DNA of 64,000 nt from Rs1 sp000416275 (GTDB taxonomy: Bacteria; Pseudomonadota; Gammaproteobacteria; Pseudomonadales; Balneatricaceae): positions 806,001 through 870,000 of the forward strand of contig OZ251574.1 in assembly GCA_965243635.1 (NCBI GenBank). The letters run 5' to 3'. The translations under genes and the position numbers were made by a program. Below are positions 28,161 through 37,753 of this stretch, piece after piece (position 1 is the first letter of the stretch; every line of letters starts with the position of its first letter). Below the pieces are notes generated by a model, which did not search any database, was not told where the DNA came from, and saw only the letters and a list, made by a program, of their open reading frames with translations.

Positions 28161-29876
28161 CTACGACCCCGTTTTAGGGTGAAAACTAGCGAGGAAATCG
28201 GCAATCGCCTGGTCGCTGTCAGTATTAACCACGGTTTGATAAACAAGCTCGGATGCAGTGATAGCTTGTTGGTATTGTCGCTGAGTAGCAAGTCGCTCTA
28301 ATGAAAACTGGCTGTTGTGGGATCTGGTGTTAATACCTTTTTTTAATCGAGCTTCCATAAGTTTTGGATCACATTTACAGCTGATTATGTGCAGAGGGAT
28401 CTCTAGCTCCTCAGATATTGTTAGATACTTTTGGCGAAAGTGGGACTTTAAAAAAGTACCATCAACAATCACAGTGCGTCCCTGCTTGAGTAGCTGTTTG
28501 GTTAATTGCACTAGATGTTGTGAGAGCCGAGAGTTCACCTCTGGGCTATGTAAGTCCAACTTTTTACCTTTCTTTTGTAGCTCTCGATGAATCCGCTGCC
28601 GCTCGGTTTCTGAGCGGATTCTGATCGCTTGAATTGCATCGATCATTTTGTAGCTTAAGTGGCTTTTTCCACTACCCGATAAACCGTGCATTAAGATCAG
28701 ACTCGGGTGCTTTGATAGTTGATAAGATTGACTCAAATTCAAGTATTTGACGAAAGTAGCATGCTCGGCTTGTGCGCCTAAAGTCGCCACTTTGGCGCGG
28801 ACCATTGATCTAAAGCTTTTATAAAAATCCAGTAGCTGTAGAGATTGATAATCACCGGTTATTTCCAAATACTTGTTTAAGGTCAAGTTAGCCCACGAAT
28901 GTTTATTATTTGCTTCCAAATCCATTAACAAAAACGCTAGATCAGAGCACGTATCAATCCATCTAAATTGTAAGTTGAATTCAATGCAGTCAAACAGGCG
29001 GATTTGACCTCGAAAAAAGGTCACATTAGCTAAATGTAAATCACCGTGACACTCGCGAATGAAACCGAGCTTTCTTCTCTCCCTAAAGGTGTCGGTTAAA
29101 GCTTGGTACTGTGCGGTGATTTGTCGGTAAAGTTCTGACAATTGACTGAGATCTTGGGGGTCGGTACAAAAATCTAAGCTGTGTAAAAAATTGTCTGAGA
29201 CCAGCTGCCAAATATTTTCCGGTTCCCCCCAAGGGCTGTTAGTCGCCACTGTTGGTAATGTTAAATGGAACTTGGCCAGTTGTTCGGCTATTTGATCGAT
29301 CCAGTTTTTGTCAAATCTATTTTGTATTAGTAAGTCATTAAGGCCTGCTTTAGGATCGAATTGCTGCATCCTAACTGCGTATTCAAAGGGTTTTTCGGTG
29401 TTTGAACTAATCTCTAGATCAGTTCTGAGTGCTATCTCAGTTGTTTGGCTTGGCTGAACTATTGGCTGAGCTATAGGTTTAACTATCGGTTGAACTATCG
29501 GCTTAAGTTCGGCTAAACTGGCGCTCTGGACAGCGCTATCGTCATCTATTGGCGACTCAGAATCAGTTGCCAGTGCTTTGTGGCCATTTAACCCAATAAT
29601 TGGCTGCTGTTCAGTGCCGGTAATCGCGACTACTACTTGATATATATCTGGAGCTAGGCGCTGATTGAGGCGCAGCTCTTCCTCACAGTAGTAAAGGCGT
29701 TTGGTCAAGGTTGAAAAATCTAAAAATCCAAAGTTGATTTCTTTCTTAATCTTATAGGCGAATTCGCCAGTTAATAGCACCCAAGATACTTGTGTCTCAA
29801 TGACTTGTATCTCACCTGATACGGGGTGCGGATAACAGCCTGGATTTTGTAGTGCTTTGATTAATTTGGGTAACAT
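28161..29876 (-). CDS. Two-domain protein: aminoglycoside phosphotransferase-like plus P-loop kinase
   Basis: Predicted cytoplasmic protein with two kinase folds. The N-terminal half carries the APH signature CHGDLHLANVTFF followed by DCIEFN; the C-terminal part has a Walker A loop GLSGSGKS and looks like a gluconate/zeta-type kinase. This fusion is a widespread conserved family of unknown substrate. The ATG that gives MLPKLIKALQNP is preferred (571 residues); the frame is open 15 codons further. A low-complexity insert with four Pro-Ile-Val-Gln type repeats lies near residue 125-140. Antisense to rpoS, with its own promoter expected around 29.9-30.1 kb. Confidence 0.8.
   Translation of the reverse strand: MLPKLIKALQNPGCYPHPVSGEIQVIETQVSWVLLTGEFAYKIKKEINFGFLDFSTLTKRLYYCEEELRLNQRLAPDIYQVVVAITGTEQQPIIGLNGHKALATDSESPIDDDSAVQSASLAELKPIVQPIVKPIAQPIVQPSQTTEIALRTDLEISSNTEKPFEYAVRMQQFDPKAGLNDLLIQNRFDKNWIDQIAEQLAKFHLTLPTVATNSPWGEPENIWQLVSDNFLHSLDFCTDPQDLSQLSELYRQITAQYQALTDTFRERRKLGFIRECHGDLHLANVTFFRGQIRLFDCIEFNLQFRWIDTCSDLAFLLMDLEANNKHSWANLTLNKYLEITGDYQSLQLLDFYKSFRSMVRAKVATLGAQAEHATFVKYLNLSQSYQLSKHPSLILMHGLSGSGKSHLSYKMIDAIQAIRIRSETERQRIHRELQKKGKKLDLHSPEVNSRLSQHLVQLTKQLLKQGRTVIVDGTFLKSHFRQKYLTISEELEIPLHIISCKCDPKLMEARLKKGINTRSHNSQFSLERLATQRQYQQAITASELVYQTVVNTDSDQAIADFLASFHPKTGS
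29452..29499 (-). repeat. Four tandem 12-bp units inside the APH/kinase gene
   Basis: Plus-strand units GGCTGAACTATT, GGCTGAGCTATA, GGTTTAACTATC and GGTTGAACTATC follow each other without gaps. On the coding strand they encode PIVQ/PIVK/PIAQ/PIVQ. Since the unit is a multiple of three, copy-number change would keep the frame. Confidence 0.85.
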
Positions 29877-30174
29877 AACAACCAGTACAGATAGAGAAAA
29901 ATCAAACAGAGTGTCGGGCAATAAATTAGACGTTGATTGTCCGCTGTTTAATTTTAATTAATTTTAATCGAGCCGTCGTAGTAACAGGCGACTGAATCGA
30001 ATAAAGCTAGTAAAAATAATAATTGACGCTAGTGTTTTGCTGTCGCATCTTTGATTCGGATTAGCTAGCCACTTTAAGTGGCGTCGATTATACTAGAAAA
30101 GTGCCCCGAGCTCTATAAAGCTGTACCTCAGAATTGTACAATAGCCGCAACCTAAATTTAGATGACCGGACGCT

Positions 30175-32547
30175 ATGGCCCCTCGTAAAAAAGCAGCAGC
30201 AACAAAAACTCGAAAAGCAAAGTCAAAAAAGCCTCAGAAGAAATCTTCTATATGGCGCTGGCTGTTATTTTTCTGCTTAAAGCTCGGCGTACTGTTTAGC
30301 ATTTTTGCGGTGATTGGAATGTTTTATCTAGACGCGCAAATACGTGAAAAATTTGAAGGTAAGCGCTGGTCTATTCCCGCTAAGGTGTATGCCCGTCCGC
30401 TGGATTTATATGCGGGCTTAGAGTTGAATATTACCGATTTTAAAATTGAGCTTAAAGGCTTAGGCTATCGATTTGTCAAGCGGGCGACTAGTGCTGGGCA
30501 GGCAGAAATAGCTTCTAGCAGAGTGGCTGTTTATAGCCGTGGCTTTGATTTTGCCGACGGTCGGGAGCTCTCCCGTAAATTGACTGTGTCTTTTGCGAAA
30601 GGGGTGGTCACTGGTATTAAATCGACAGCGGGTAAATCTATCTCTATCGCCAGATTGGAACCGATCTTGATTGGCGGTATCTACCCGAAAAATAATGAAG
30701 ATCGAGAATTGATCAGAATGTCACAGGCACCAAAAGGGCTGGTGGATGCGTTGATTACCACTGAAGATCGCAGCTATTATGAGCACTTCGGCGTATCGCC
30801 AAAAGGCATTGCCAGAGCAATGTGGGTCAATCTTAAAGTGGGTAGGTTTGTCCAAGGTGGCAGTACCTTAACTCAGCAGTTGATTAAAAACTTTTACCTT
30901 ACCTCCGAGCGCACTTTAATCCGTAAATTGATCGAAATGCCAATGGCTATCGTCCTCGATTATCGCTACAGCAAAGATGAAATATTAGAGGCCTATTTGA
31001 ATGAGGTGTATTTAGGTCAAGCGGGCGCTAGAGCCATTCACGGTTTTGGTTTGGCCGCACAATATTTTTTCTCCCGCCCGATCGGTGAGTTGCAACTACA
31101 TCAAGTTGCACTGCTTGCCGCTATGGTTAAAGGCCCGTCATATTACGATCCCAGGCGTCGGCCAGAGCGCGCCAAAAGACGCCGTAACTTAGTGCTGAAA
31201 ATGATGCTCGAGCAGGGCAATATTACTCGACAGCAATATGAGTACAGCAGCGCCTTGGCGCTGGGAGTGGTACGGCAAAAGAGTCTACATAAAGGGGCGT
31301 ATCCGGCTTATTTAGATTTAGTGCGACGCAAGTTAAAACAGAGTTACAAGCAGAGCGACCTCAGCTCTGAAGGGCTGCGAATATTTACTAACTTAGACCC
31401 AATAGTGCAGGCAAAAGCTGAAAAAGCCATGGCAGTTAGTATTGCTAAATTGCAGAAAAAGTACGGTAAAAGAGTTAAAAAGTTGGAGGCCAGTATGGTG
31501 GTGACTGATCCCCAAACCGGAGAAGTACTAAGTATTATTGGCGGCAGGAGTACCAGATATCAGGGGTTTAATCGGGCGATTGATGCAGTGCGACAAATAG
31601 GCTCATTAATCAAGCCTGCAGTTTACTTAACCGGTTTGCAGCGCGGCTATACCTTGGCCTCTATGTTACAGGATGAAGCGATAGCAATTCCTATACAGGG
31701 CTCCAAACCTTGGCGGCCAAGAAATTTTGGTAAGAAAAGTCATGGTAACGTGCCGTTTTATCTAGCTTTGGCTAAGTCATATAATTTAGCGACAGCCAGG
31801 TTAGGTATGGATGTAGGTTTGGATAATGTGATTAAAACGGTGCACAAATTAGGCGTTAGTCGAGATATGAAAAAGTATCCTTCGCTATTGCTTGGTGCCC
31901 AGGGCATGACCACCTTAGAAGTAGCGGCTATGTATCAAACCATTGCAGCGAACGGCTTTTTAATGCCAATGCGCGCAATTCGCTCAGTGACCGACAAAGA
32001 CGGCAATGAATTATCTAGATATCCTTTTAAAATCAATCAAGTGATTGACTCGCAAACGGTTTACCAATTGCAATACGCGATGCAAGAAGTGTTTAAAATA
32101 GGCACGGCAAGATACGCGTATAGCAAAATTCCAGCACGGCTGGCTCTCGCTGGAAAAACCGGCACCTCCAATGATCAGCGAGATAGTTGGTTTGCCGGTT
32201 TTTCTGCGAATAAGTTAGCGGTTGTCTGGCTGGGTAATGACGACAATACAGCACTGCCATTTACCGGCTCCTCTGGGGCGTTGCGGGTTTGGACTGACTA
32301 TATGAAAACTGAGCGCCTACAGGCTCTGCAGTCGGCTATTCCAGAGGGAATCACCTTTGCCAGCATAGACTTAAAAACTGGCTTTAGGGTCGATGCCGAG
32401 TGTGAGAAGGGTAAAAAAATGCCCTTTAGATCCAGTGCCGTGCCAGCGTATATCATTAACTGTGGCAGTGCAGATGCCAGTGGCTATGAGGTTAACCAGG
32501 GAGCTAAAAAAAGCGGCCACTGGCTAGACCGTATTTTTGGAAATTAA
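30175..32547 (+). CDS. mrcB: Penicillin-binding protein 1B
   Basis: Bifunctional peptidoglycan synthase in the inner membrane. A basic cytoplasmic tail (MAPRKKAAATKTRKAK...) precedes one membrane segment (about 35-55), a UB2H regulatory domain (LpoB partner in E. coli), a GT51 glycosyltransferase with catalytic Glu197 in TTEDRSYYEHFG and QGGSTLTQQLIKNF, and a transpeptidase with SLIK (Ser477), SYN and KTGTS (Lys661). 790 residues. Confidence 0.96.
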   Translation: MAPRKKAAATKTRKAKSKKPQKKSSIWRWLLFFCLKLGVLFSIFAVIGMFYLDAQIREKFEGKRWSIPAKVYARPLDLYAGLELNITDFKIELKGLGYRFVKRATSAGQAEIASSRVAVYSRGFDFADGRELSRKLTVSFAKGVVTGIKSTAGKSISIARLEPILIGGIYPKNNEDRELIRMSQAPKGLVDALITTEDRSYYEHFGVSPKGIARAMWVNLKVGRFVQGGSTLTQQLIKNFYLTSERTLIRKLIEMPMAIVLDYRYSKDEILEAYLNEVYLGQAGARAIHGFGLAAQYFFSRPIGELQLHQVALLAAMVKGPSYYDPRRRPERAKRRRNLVLKMMLEQGNITRQQYEYSSALALGVVRQKSLHKGAYPAYLDLVRRKLKQSYKQSDLSSEGLRIFTNLDPIVQAKAEKAMAVSIAKLQKKYGKRVKKLEASMVVTDPQTGEVLSIIGGRSTRYQGFNRAIDAVRQIGSLIKPAVYLTGLQRGYTLASMLQDEAIAIPIQGSKPWRPRNFGKKSHGNVPFYLALAKSYNLATARLGMDVGLDNVIKTVHKLGVSRDMKKYPSLLLGAQGMTTLEVAAMYQTIAANGFLMPMRAIRSVTDKDGNELSRYPFKINQVIDSQTVYQLQYAMQEVFKIGTARYAYSKIPARLALAGKTGTSNDQRDSWFAGFSANKLAVVWLGNDDNTALPFTGSSGALRVWTDYMKTERLQALQSAIPEGITFASIDLKTGFRVDAECEKGKKMPFRSSAVPAYIINCGSADASGYEVNQGAKKSGHWLDRIFGN

Positions 32548-32867
32548 GCTTTAAAAGTGCCGTAAAGACAGACTAGTCACTGATTAGCCAATGTAGTTTA
32601 ATAGTTTTACAGGTATGATGAGCGGCATGCAAAAAGGCGCTCAAGCCAAGGCTTGAAAGAGCAGTGCGGTAAAGGTAAATTATGAGCACCACAGTCGTAT
32701 AGTTTCGATTCAAGGTATAGCGGCTGTCTGCACATTTATCAGCGTGAAAAATTTCTAATACTACAGCCAGTAAGTACAGATTTAATGTCATTGGCAATAG
32801 TACAACGGTGTGCCTTATAGCACTAACAGCATAGTGTACTGAGCTCTCAACATATAAAGGATAAGTT
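32548..32867. other. Intergenic region between mrcB and the TPR lipoprotein gene
   Basis: 320 bp with no supported gene. A small hairpin (CAAGCC-AA-GGCTTG, near 32,643) lacks a T run. The promoter for the downstream lipoprotein is expected here but I see no clear boxes. Confidence 0.5.
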
Positions 32868-33467
32868 ATGATTAAGGTTTACTCTACAGGCAAGCTAACA
32901 GTTATGTCACTTTGCCTAACCCTATTGGCGGGTTGTTCTGTGATGGGTGGAGGCAATGTTGCAATTGAGGATCGCTCGATCAACGGTCAAGGTAATAATA
33001 CGCAATGGGGCAGTGAAAACTCATCTGAAGTTGAAGTGACAGCGCTAAATGTCAGGCCTGTATTTAAAGCCAGCAACACCAGTGGTGACGCTTTAAACAG
33101 TGAAGCAAGCCGGCAAATAAAGGCGCTAGAAGTGGCGACAAAAGCGCAAAATCCGGCGACGATTGCGTTAATAAGCACGGCGCATCAACAGGCGAGAAGT
33201 GGTAGTTTGCGCTCTGCTCAGTCCAGTTTAGAGAGAGCCTTGCGAATTGCTCCTAGAGACCCAGAAGTCTATTTATCGCTAGGTGAAGTACACCGACAGT
33301 TAGGAGAGTATATTCAAGCGGAACAAATGGTTCTTAAAGGGATAGCGGTAGCTGCTGGGCAAAGTAGAAAACTGCGTAGTCTGTGGAGCGCACTGGCGAA
33401 AATTCGTGCAGAGGCGGGTGATTCGGCTGGTGCCAATCAAGCTTTTCAAAAATCACAGAGTTATTAA
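32868..33467 (+). CDS. TPR-containing outer-membrane-type lipoprotein
   Basis: 199 residues. A signal peptide with lipobox LLAGC (Cys23) predicts a lipoprotein. After a low-complexity Ser/Asn/Thr stretch, residues about 95-199 contain tandem TPR-like helices (ARSGSLRSAQSSLERALRIAPRDPEVYLSLGEVHRQLGEYIQAEQMVLKGI). Its position after the PBP1B gene suggests a role with cell-wall synthesis, perhaps as an outer-membrane activator, but it is not recognisably LpoB; this is inference. AAAGGATAAG precedes the ATG. Confidence 0.8.
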   Translation: MIKVYSTGKLTVMSLCLTLLAGCSVMGGGNVAIEDRSINGQGNNTQWGSENSSEVEVTALNVRPVFKASNTSGDALNSEASRQIKALEVATKAQNPATIALISTAHQQARSGSLRSAQSSLERALRIAPRDPEVYLSLGEVHRQLGEYIQAEQMVLKGIAVAAGQSRKLRSLWSALAKIRAEAGDSAGANQAFQKSQSY

Positions 33468-33503
33468 ATGCCGCATTACTAACCATTGACCGTACACCGT
33501 CGA

Positions 33504-33538
33504 TAAAAAAGCCCAGAAAAATTCTGGGCTTTTTTTTA
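33504..33538. terminator. Bidirectional terminator between convergent genes
   Basis: AAAAAAGCCCAGAA and TTCTGGGCTTTTTT form a stem with A and T runs on both sides, so it can serve the plus-strand lipoprotein gene and the minus-strand membrane protein gene whose stop codon touches it. Confidence 0.92.
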
Positions 33539-34147
33539 TTCAGTGATTAATCTTTTTCCAAAATGTAGACCAAGTGCAATCAGCGCGATGCTTAAGCAGA
33601 GGTTAAAAGCCATTAGGTTACTTAAATCTAGCAGTGAGCTGCTGGAGAATAGCAGCATAGCTGCAGAGTAACTTGCTGCAGCGACGCCCGCTGTTAAGTA
33701 ATCAGCGGCGGTTTTATTGGGCCTTTTAAAAAACACACTAAACAGAATCAAAGCACTGCTAATGACCACTAAGCCGGTGCTGTATGCTTCACCCACTTCG
33801 GCGCGTCGACACAGTTCAAAGGATGCTAATAAGACTAAGCTCCAACGTCCCCAGGTGGCCTTGGTGAAGGTCCTGTTGAAGCTGATACTCAGAAAAACTG
33901 AACACAACAGTGGAATTGCTAAATACTGCTGCAGGTTTTGCAACATCAGTCTAAATATATCTTGCTGTTCACCACTGGCTTGAAAAAATATTGGGATCAG
34001 TGCTGAAAGACTAATAAAAATAGCGCATAAAGTAATAATGCTGGCAATTGTTTTGCTGTCAGCGGTCAGCTTTGCCGGCTGACGATAAGCCAGCAAAGCC
34101 GAAAATAAGCTGGCAAACACCAGCACTAAACTACTTAATATTGCCAT
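33536..34147 (-). CDS. Hypothetical membrane protein
   Basis: 203 residues with about six hydrophobic segments separated by short loops (for example SSLVLVFASLFSALLAY, TIASIITLCAIFISLSALIPIFF, YLAIPLLCSVFLSI). I do not recognise the family. Its ATG overlaps the hemL stop by one base, so it is likely co-translated with hemL. Its stop lies in the bidirectional terminator. Confidence 0.75.
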   Translation of the reverse strand: MAILSSLVLVFASLFSALLAYRQPAKLTADSKTIASIITLCAIFISLSALIPIFFQASGEQQDIFRLMLQNLQQYLAIPLLCSVFLSISFNRTFTKATWGRWSLVLLASFELCRRAEVGEAYSTGLVVISSALILFSVFFKRPNKTAADYLTAGVAAASYSAAMLLFSSSSLLDLSNLMAFNLCLSIALIALGLHFGKRLITE

Positions 34148-35430
34148 TACAATGTTTTGAATACTTTAGCGGCAGCGGCGATCGTGTCTTCAATGTCCTG
34201 CTGGCTAGTGGCAGCCGACATAAAGCCAGTTTCATAAGCTGAGGGAGCAAAGTAGATTCCCTCTTTGATCATGCCTTGGAAAAAGGCGGCAAAGCGCTCC
34301 GTGTCGCAAGCCGTCGCCTGGGCAAAGCTAGTGATGTTTTTTTGCTCGGTAAAGAAAATACCAAACATCCCACCGATGCAGGTGGTTGTTACTGGAATCC
34401 CCGCAGCGGCTGCCACAGTTTCAATACCCTGCGTTAAAAATTCAGACTTAGCGCTGAGCTGCTGATAAATTTCAGGATTATCGGTCAGTGCATTGAGCAT
34501 CGCTAATCCAGCTTGCATCGAGAGGGGGTTCCCCGAGAGAGTGCCTGCTTGATAGACCGGACCCAGTGGCGCAATCTGCTGCATAATCTGCCGCTTGCCA
34601 CCAAAAGCACCTACCGGCAGACCGCCGCCAATGATTTTGCCGAGTGTGGTTAAATCAGGAGTTATACCAAATGCTTGCTGTGCGCCGCCTAAAGCGACTC
34701 GGAAGCCAGTCATCACCTCGTCAAAAATCAACACAGTTGCATATTCATCGCAGATATCTCGCAAGCCTTGCAAGAAGCCATCTACTGGTGGAATGCAGTT
34801 CATATTGCCGGCGACCGGTTCTACAATAATACAAGCTATCTGCTCACCTATTTCTGAAAATGTGGCTTTAACATTTTCTAGGTTGTTGAAATCCAATGTA
34901 ATAGTATGCTCAGCAATGGCAGCGGGTACTCCGGGAGAGCTAGGCTCGCCAAAAGTTAAAGCGCCGGAGCCTGCCTTGACCAACAGTGAGTCGCTGTGCC
35001 CGTGATAGCAGCCTTCAAATTTGACTATTTTATCGCGCTTAGTATAGCCGCGAGCTAGACGTATAGCCGACATCGTCGCCTCTGTTCCAGAGTTCACCAT
35101 GCGGATCATTTCTATAGAGGGCATGATCTCACAGACTTTATCGGCGAGTAAGGTTTCCACTGCTGTCGGCGCCCCAAAGCCCAATCCATTGTCCAGGCTT
35201 TTCTTCACCGCATCGATTACCGGCTGGTAGGCGTGGCCTAAGATCATTGGACCCCATGAACCAACGTAATCTATATATTTATTATCGTCTTCATCAAATA
35301 GATAGGCACCTTGTCCTTTTTTAAAATAGATAGGTGATCCGCCGACACTTTTAAAGGCCCGTACTGGGGAGTTTACTCCACCGGGAATATGCTGCTGAGC
35401 GGCTGCAAATAATTGTTCTGAACGAGTCAT
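34147..35430 (-). CDS. hemL: Glutamate-1-semialdehyde 2,1-aminomutase
   Basis: PLP enzyme making 5-aminolevulinate from glutamate-1-semialdehyde in the C5 haem route. MTRSEQLFAAAQQHIPGGVNSPVRAF start; VNSGTEATMSAIRLAR; FDEVMTGFR; the PLP Lys in TLGKIIGGGLPVGAFGG (about residue 265). 427 residues. The start is chosen by AAGGA 8 nt upstream; in-frame ATGs at 35439 and 35457 exist. A long hairpin lies just upstream on the coding strand. Confidence 0.96.
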   Translation of the reverse strand: MTRSEQLFAAAQQHIPGGVNSPVRAFKSVGGSPIYFKKGQGAYLFDEDDNKYIDYVGSWGPMILGHAYQPVIDAVKKSLDNGLGFGAPTAVETLLADKVCEIMPSIEMIRMVNSGTEATMSAIRLARGYTKRDKIVKFEGCYHGHSDSLLVKAGSGALTFGEPSSPGVPAAIAEHTITLDFNNLENVKATFSEIGEQIACIIVEPVAGNMNCIPPVDGFLQGLRDICDEYATVLIFDEVMTGFRVALGGAQQAFGITPDLTTLGKIIGGGLPVGAFGGKRQIMQQIAPLGPVYQAGTLSGNPLSMQAGLAMLNALTDNPEIYQQLSAKSEFLTQGIETVAAAAGIPVTTTCIGGMFGIFFTEQKNITSFAQATACDTERFAAFFQGMIKEGIYFAPSAYETGFMSAATSQQDIEDTIAAAAKVFKTL

Positions 35431-35457
35431 TCTAGTCATCCTTAGCTGTAGAAACAT

Positions 35458-35495
35458 CTGCCCACCCTATTAGCTGCGCGTAATAGGGTGGGCAG
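35458..35495 (-). promoter_or_regulatory. 15-bp inverted repeat in the hemL 5' leader
   Basis: CTGCCCACCCTATTA and TAATAGGGTGGGCAG are perfect inverted repeats around 8 nt. On the minus strand it lies about 25 nt before the hemL ribosome site and about 75 nt after the CLC gene stop. There is no T run, so it may be a leader structure, an operator or the end of the upstream transcript. Confidence 0.7.
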
Positions 35496-35571
35496 ATGTG
35501 TTCTATAGGTGATTAATTTAATAAATAATGGGGCGCATTATCCTCCGATCACCAACAATGCACCAGAATTT

Positions 35572-37299
35572 TTATAAATACTGTTTACTATTATAATAAT
35601 TTTCAATATGCGAGCGCGATAGCAAGCCAATTAAACTGTCGTGATGATCGTAGATGCACAGCAAGTTGGTTTCTTTTTCGATCATCACCTGCAGTGCTTC
35701 ATGTAAAGTTGAGCGCTGGTCGATAGATACCACATCACAGCGCTGTGCCGGAATTCGATTTAAATCGATGCTTTCGTCTTCATCGACCAAATCGCGAGTC
35801 AAAAAGTTATCGATATTTAAAGTAGGGATAATACTGGAGTGTTGCCGGTTTTCGCGAATCACCAGCCATCGAGTATTTTGCTGGACAATCTGCTTGGCAG
35901 TTTTCAGAGATATGGTCGCGTCTATGACTTGAAAGTCCCTACTCATTGCTATCGCCACTGACGCTCTGGTTAAAATTTGCGCCAGCGGCTCAAGGCGATA
36001 ATCAAGGCCCTGTGCTTGCAGGGAGGCCAAAAAAGCCGAGGGCATCTTAAAAATATAGCGAGTCGTGACGTTAGCGACGACGATAGCGATCATTCCTGGA
36101 AATATAATGTTGGGATTGTAAGTGAGTTCTAAAAGCGCAATAAGTGCTGCCAAGGGGGCGTTTAGTACCGCGGCCATCATAGCCCCCATGCCTAGCATGG
36201 CATATAGCCCGGAATGCGACACTGGAACATCCACTAAGGCACTTCCTAATAAGCCAAAAAGTGCACCGCAGCTAGCCCCGATAAAAAGTGAGGGGCCAAT
36301 TAAACCTGCGGGCATACCTAAACCCAAAATTATCGGCGTGAGCAGTACTTTGGCAAGTAAAATTCCCAGCAGTAAATAGATATCTATTCTGCCCCAAAAA
36401 GTATCGGAAATAGTGTCGTAGCCGGTGCCCATTATTTGTGGGTAGAGCAGCGCGACTAAGCCGGTTAAAACGCCTGCTAGCAGCAGCCGATAATGCAGCG
36501 GCCAAGTGATATGCTGGCTAGTGCTAGTCAATAGTTTGATAAAAAGGGTGGCCAGCAGCCCAACCCCAATTGCCATGACGATAATCCATGGCAATTCAGA
36601 GTATCTTAAAATTTCAAAGGAGGGGGCGTCGAAAATAGGTTCTGCGTCAAAGATCATTCTATTGGTTAAAGAGCTGCTGACCGCGGCGACAATGATCGGC
36701 GTAAATCCGGCAATGGTGTAGTCTAGTAAAATCACTTCCATGGCGAAAATCACCCCAGCTAACGGGGTGTTAAATGCAGCGGAGATGGCCGCCGCACTAC
36801 CGCAAGCGACTAACAGCCGATGCGAATTATGGGGGACATGTAATAATTGTCCGAGCATGCTGGAGAGACTGGCCCCCATATAAATAGCGGGACCTTCACG
36901 GCCGACAGACTGGCCGCTAACCAGCGCAACTACCGCCACTATAAACTGGGCGACTAAGTTTTTACCGGGTATGTGACCTTGATGATAGGCGAGGCGTTCC
37001 AATAGATGCACTATGCCCACTTTGTTTTTGATCAGCGGCCAATAATTATACAAAAGCGCCAAAGTAAGGCCGCCTAAGCTAGGTAATAGAAAGCGTTGTA
37101 AAGGACTTAAGCTTTCAAAATTTTCAACTTGACCGGCCAGTAATAATCCCAGAGGCAAATCGATAGCCAATCTAAAAGCGGCGATTAATAATCCGCATCC
37201 GACTCCGCAAATTAGGCCTAAAGCGACCAGCAGAGGTAGTGCTTCATAGCTTGCCAATTGGCCTCTGAATTTTTGTAAGGAGAAATTTGCCTTTATCAT
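35572..37299 (-). CDS. CLC-type chloride channel/antiporter with CBS domains
   Basis: Membrane protein of the ClC family, 575 residues. About ten or more hydrophobic helices contain the selectivity-filter motifs GREGPAIYMGA (the GxEGP motif with the external gating Glu) and GLIGPSLFIGA (GxFxP position). The last 130 residues form two CBS domains (...AMSRDFQVIDATISLKTAKQIV... and ...DVVSIDQRSTLHEALQVM...), which usually bind nucleotides. Likely Cl-/H+ exchange; the exact transport mode cannot be told by eye. Confidence 0.9.
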   Translation of the reverse strand: MIKANFSLQKFRGQLASYEALPLLVALGLICGVGCGLLIAAFRLAIDLPLGLLLAGQVENFESLSPLQRFLLPSLGGLTLALLYNYWPLIKNKVGIVHLLERLAYHQGHIPGKNLVAQFIVAVVALVSGQSVGREGPAIYMGASLSSMLGQLLHVPHNSHRLLVACGSAAAISAAFNTPLAGVIFAMEVILLDYTIAGFTPIIVAAVSSSLTNRMIFDAEPIFDAPSFEILRYSELPWIIVMAIGVGLLATLFIKLLTSTSQHITWPLHYRLLLAGVLTGLVALLYPQIMGTGYDTISDTFWGRIDIYLLLGILLAKVLLTPIILGLGMPAGLIGPSLFIGASCGALFGLLGSALVDVPVSHSGLYAMLGMGAMMAAVLNAPLAALIALLELTYNPNIIFPGMIAIVVANVTTRYIFKMPSAFLASLQAQGLDYRLEPLAQILTRASVAIAMSRDFQVIDATISLKTAKQIVQQNTRWLVIRENRQHSSIIPTLNIDNFLTRDLVDEDESIDLNRIPAQRCDVVSIDQRSTLHEALQVMIEKETNLLCIYDHHDSLIGLLSRSHIENYYNSKQYL

Positions 37300-37325
37300 A
37301 AGTCACTTATATCAAAGTTAGTGGT

Positions 37326-37507
37326 AGAGACCTCTGCATAACGTTACGAGCGAAGGAAATACAAGGCAAAAACCGGCGATATAGCGGAATCAGTGTGCCC
37401 CTCTTTATGGGTATTACTGGTGTAAATGAGCATATGGAGCTGGTTTTTAACGCCGTATTACCAAGCGCAGTTATCATACCCTCAGGGTAAGTTATGCAGA
37501 GGTCTCT
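37326..37507. mobile_element. MITE-like element upstream of erpA
   Basis: 182 bp with perfect 17-bp terminal inverted repeats: AGAGACCTCTGCATAAC at 37326-37342 and its reverse complement at 37491-37507. No coding capacity. The ends resemble those of IS5-group elements, so it was probably moved by such a transposase in trans (inference). A target duplication is not obvious. Confidence 0.8.
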
Positions 37508-37714
37508 GGCAGAGAGTATATCAGTGCTTATATATGAGTGCCTAAAAAAAGCGCAGCTGTTGGTCGTGAAAAATACAGCAGATTTTTAAAACTCCCCCGC
37601 TGGGCCGAGAAAAAGTGAATGTTGTGTTTTACCCTGTAAACTCTACAACAATCTTCGTAACGAAATACTTGACTAAAACCCTAGGTTAAAGGATCATCCC
37701 TGCTAAAGCTCAAC

Positions 37715-37753
37715 AATCAATTGTGAGTATTAATTGTGAGTATTAATTGTGAG
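37715..37753 (+). repeat. Three 13-bp tandem units overlapping the erpA start
   Basis: Unit TATTAATTGTGAG occurs at 37728-37740 and 37741-37753; AATCAATTGTGAG (two differences) at 37715-37727. The third unit contains the GTG start of erpA. Each unit carries a GTG in a different frame. Confidence 0.85.
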
